From: a virus
Length of the DNA: 34,092 bases
Direction: 5' to 3' (one strand)
IMG/VR virus record: IMGVR_UViG_3300006802_000277
Span: 1 to 34,092 of that record
A model generated the notes under the pieces. That model saw only the letters and a list, made by a program, of their open reading frames with translations, was not told the DNA's origin and did not search any database. Both the position numbers and the translations under genes were made by a program. Shown in pieces: positions 32,807 through 34,092 of the stretch. Position 1 is the first letter of the stretch, and the number at the start of each line of letters is the position of its first letter.

Positions 32807-33210
32807 TGAGCTTTTTATCTATAATTAACGAAGCTAAAGGTTCTGAGGTCTATGGTTCTAAAGAAGGCACCAAAGGTAAGAATCGTTCCGGCGTAACTAA
32901 ATCCCAAAAGTCGAGAGTAAAGGTTTACCCCTCAATAATGAGTGCTCTCAGATCAGGACAAATAGGGGATATATTTTCAACTGATGGTTCTGAACGACTT
33001 TACGTAATTAGTAAACAAAAGTGGGGCACGGACAAAGATCAGGTAGTAGCAGGTAGAATCGCAAAAGGATTTACTCCTGGTTCCGCTACACCATCTGCGT
33101 CATGGTCCTCAATTAAGAAGCATTCAGTAAGAACTAAATTACGCTACAGAAAAGGTTCTGTAAGTCGAGATCTTAAACGTAAATACGGATCAAGAATTAA
33201 AGCAAAGTGA
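32806..33210 (+). CDS. Basic small protein with predicted N-terminal propeptide
   Basis: The ATG at 32806 shares a base with the previous stop (TGATG) and is preferred to an in-frame GTG at 32794. The product has 134 residues. It starts MSFLSIINEAKG: I7-N8-E9 then Ala fits the gp21-type cleavage rule and would release a nine-residue propeptide. The rest is basic, with a compact centre (VYPSIMSALRSGQIGDIFST, RLYVISKQKWG) that looks like a small beta domain, and an Arg/Lys-rich tail (KLRYRKGSVSRDLKRKYGS). I do not recognise it. Position just before the protease gene suggests a head protein processed during maturation. Confidence 0.75.
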   Translation: MSFLSIINEAKGSEVYGSKEGTKGKNRSGVTKSQKSRVKVYPSIMSALRSGQIGDIFSTDGSERLYVISKQKWGTDKDQVVAGRIAKGFTPGSATPSASWSSIKKHSVRTKLRYRKGSVSRDLKRKYGSRIKAK

Positions 33211-33217
33211 GGATAAT

Positions 33218-34092
33218 ATGCTGCTAAAAGAAGTAAGAGTTTTAACCGACTTACAGGTTATTTCAGAATCTCGTGACACGGGCGTAATGTGTATTCGTGG
33301 CACATTCCAACGCGCAGAAGAGGAAAACCACAATAAGCGAGTATATCCTAAAGCAGTATTAGAAGGTTGCGTCAAATCACTTCAAGAAAAGCTTTCTGGT
33401 AGAGAGCTTGTTGGTGAACTAGATCACCCCGCTGATGGAGTTGTAAAACTTCAGAATGCTTCTCACTTAATCACCAAGCTAGAATGGAAGGGTAATGATC
33501 TAATTGGTGAAGCAGAAATCCTCCCAACTCCAGCAGGTCAGATCGCAAAGAGTCTTATCAATGCAGGTGTGAAGATTGGTATTTCAAGTCGCGGTATGGG
33601 AACTCTCAGTGAATCATCAGAAGGCTCAAAGATTGTCAATGATGATTACAAGATGATTACCTTCGACCTTGTTGCTGACCCTTCAACCAAGGGCGCATAT
33701 CCATCACTGGCAGAATCAAGGCAACACGCTCTTGATTTTGTTGAGAATGTTATCAAGCCTGCAATTTCAGAGAAAGCTTTTGTTGCTCGTCTGAAGAAGC
33801 AACTCGATCTGATGGAGGCTAATAGATCAAAGATTGTCGCTGATATAGACACAGCCATCGACAATGTAGGAAATAACGGTGACCGAGAAGAAAGACTAGA
33901 AAAACTTCGACACAGAATAACCGGTGGTGGTGATGAGCCACAAAAGAAGTTAGGTCCTAAAATTCCTCAATCTAAGCATACAAAAGATGCTCGAAGGAAG
34001 AGAGCATCTAGAAGATCAGCAGCTAAGAAGAAGCTACAAGAAGCCATCAACGAAATGTGCGGCCCAAAAAAGCATGGCAGAAGGAGACTAAA
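33218..34092 (+). CDS. 21: Prohead core protease gp21, 3' truncated by window
   Basis: The ATG at 33218 follows a good GAGGAT ribosome-binding site; 291 residues are visible without a stop. It belongs to the T4 gp21 / S80 (herpesvirus-assemblin-like) family. ELVGELDHP (catalytic H70), GISSRG (Ser 123 or 124) and TFDLVADPS are present in the usual order. The enzyme sits in the prohead core, cleaves core and capsid proteins after [I/L]-x-E, and then itself. Internal candidate self-cleavage sites are I15-S16-E17 and an INE near residue 278. T4 gp21 has 212 residues; the extra here is a charged, basic C-terminal extension (ARRKRASRRSAAKKK). AAGGAGA close to the window end may be the ribosome-binding site of the next gene, expected to be the scaffold. 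Confidence 0.92.
   Translation, partial: MLLKEVRVLTDLQVISESRDTGVMCIRGTFQRAEEENHNKRVYPKAVLEGCVKSLQEKLSGRELVGELDHPADGVVKLQNASHLITKLEWKGNDLIGEAEILPTPAGQIAKSLINAGVKIGISSRGMGTLSESSEGSKIVNDDYKMITFDLVADPSTKGAYPSLAESRQHALDFVENVIKPAISEKAFVARLKKQLDLMEANRSKIVADIDTAIDNVGNNGDREERLEKLRHRITGGGDEPQKKLGPKIPQSKHTKDARRKRASRRSAAKKKLQEAINEMCGPKKHGRRRL

Noticed and set aside
1-34092. CRISPR arrays, tRNA genes, insertion sequences, integrase or attachment sites
   Set aside because: I looked for regular direct repeats, cloverleaf-like intergenic segments and transposase motifs and saw none; intergenic DNA is too short for most of them.

Overview
The window is part of a tailed-phage genome with a contractile tail (myovirus type). 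It is AT-rich, has tightly packed + strand virion genes, and carries no rRNA, tRNA, CRISPR array or insertion sequence that I can see. The head side is T4-like: the 3' end holds a gp21-type prohead protease with its His and Ser motifs. The tail side encodes the usual baseplate set: a tape measure, gp48/54-like, gp53-like, gp27-like and gp5-like proteins, gp25, a gp6/J wedge and a gp7/I wedge. Large, diverse adhesin-like proteins, the CWKGY/DUF6321-like head protein and the late-promoter-like AATAAATA boxes resemble marine T4-like phages (cyanophage or pelagiphage relatives). The host cannot be fixed from this sequence.

Layout. Positions 1-642 hold the 3' end of a RecB/Cas4-type PD-(D/E)XK nuclease gene. 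It is visibly richer in G+C than what follows. Positions 643-994 hold a strong + strand terminator hairpin (703-748), a minus-strand reading frame (632-943) of uncertain reality that overlaps this hairpin, and a short divergent promoter-like region (944-994) with a perfect inverted repeat. From 995 to 30989 there is one uninterrupted + strand block of 15 genes. Their stops and starts overlap or lie a few bases apart, so they are probably one or very few late transcription units. The order tape measure, tube cap, gp53/X, hub/D, spike/V, fibre, gp25/W, gp6/J, gp7/I matches the P2-type tail operon order. It is followed by six large or mid-size appendage proteins, the last with a PAAR-like tip domain. 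After a 68-base gap with two tandem late-promoter-like boxes comes a head-assembly block (31058 to the end). It holds one extremely acidic protein, a small helical protein, three very basic proteins and the prohead protease, which is cut by the window end.

How it works together. The tape measure sets tail length, and the tube-cap and hub proteins start the tube. The spike and PAAR-like protein form the membrane-piercing tip. The gp25, gp6/J and gp7/I proteins build the wedges, and the later proteins are probably fibres and fibre-attachment parts that recognise host glycans. One of these, 8168-11848, carries an intact SGNH/sialate-O-acetylesterase-type domain and probably deacetylates surface polysaccharide. 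The acidic and basic small proteins near the protease are good candidates for prohead core or internal head proteins. Several have [I/L]-x-E motifs near their N termini, as expected for gp21-type cleavage.

The most interesting items are the esterase-fibre fusion with its sharp G+C jump, a 1027-residue protein with 21 cysteines in its first 292 residues and none in the rest, a beta-helix protein with about 15 Asn-Ser rungs, a docking motif shared by two adjacent appendage proteins, and a small basic head protein that joins a CWKGY motif, an EF-hand loop and a DUF6321-like tail.
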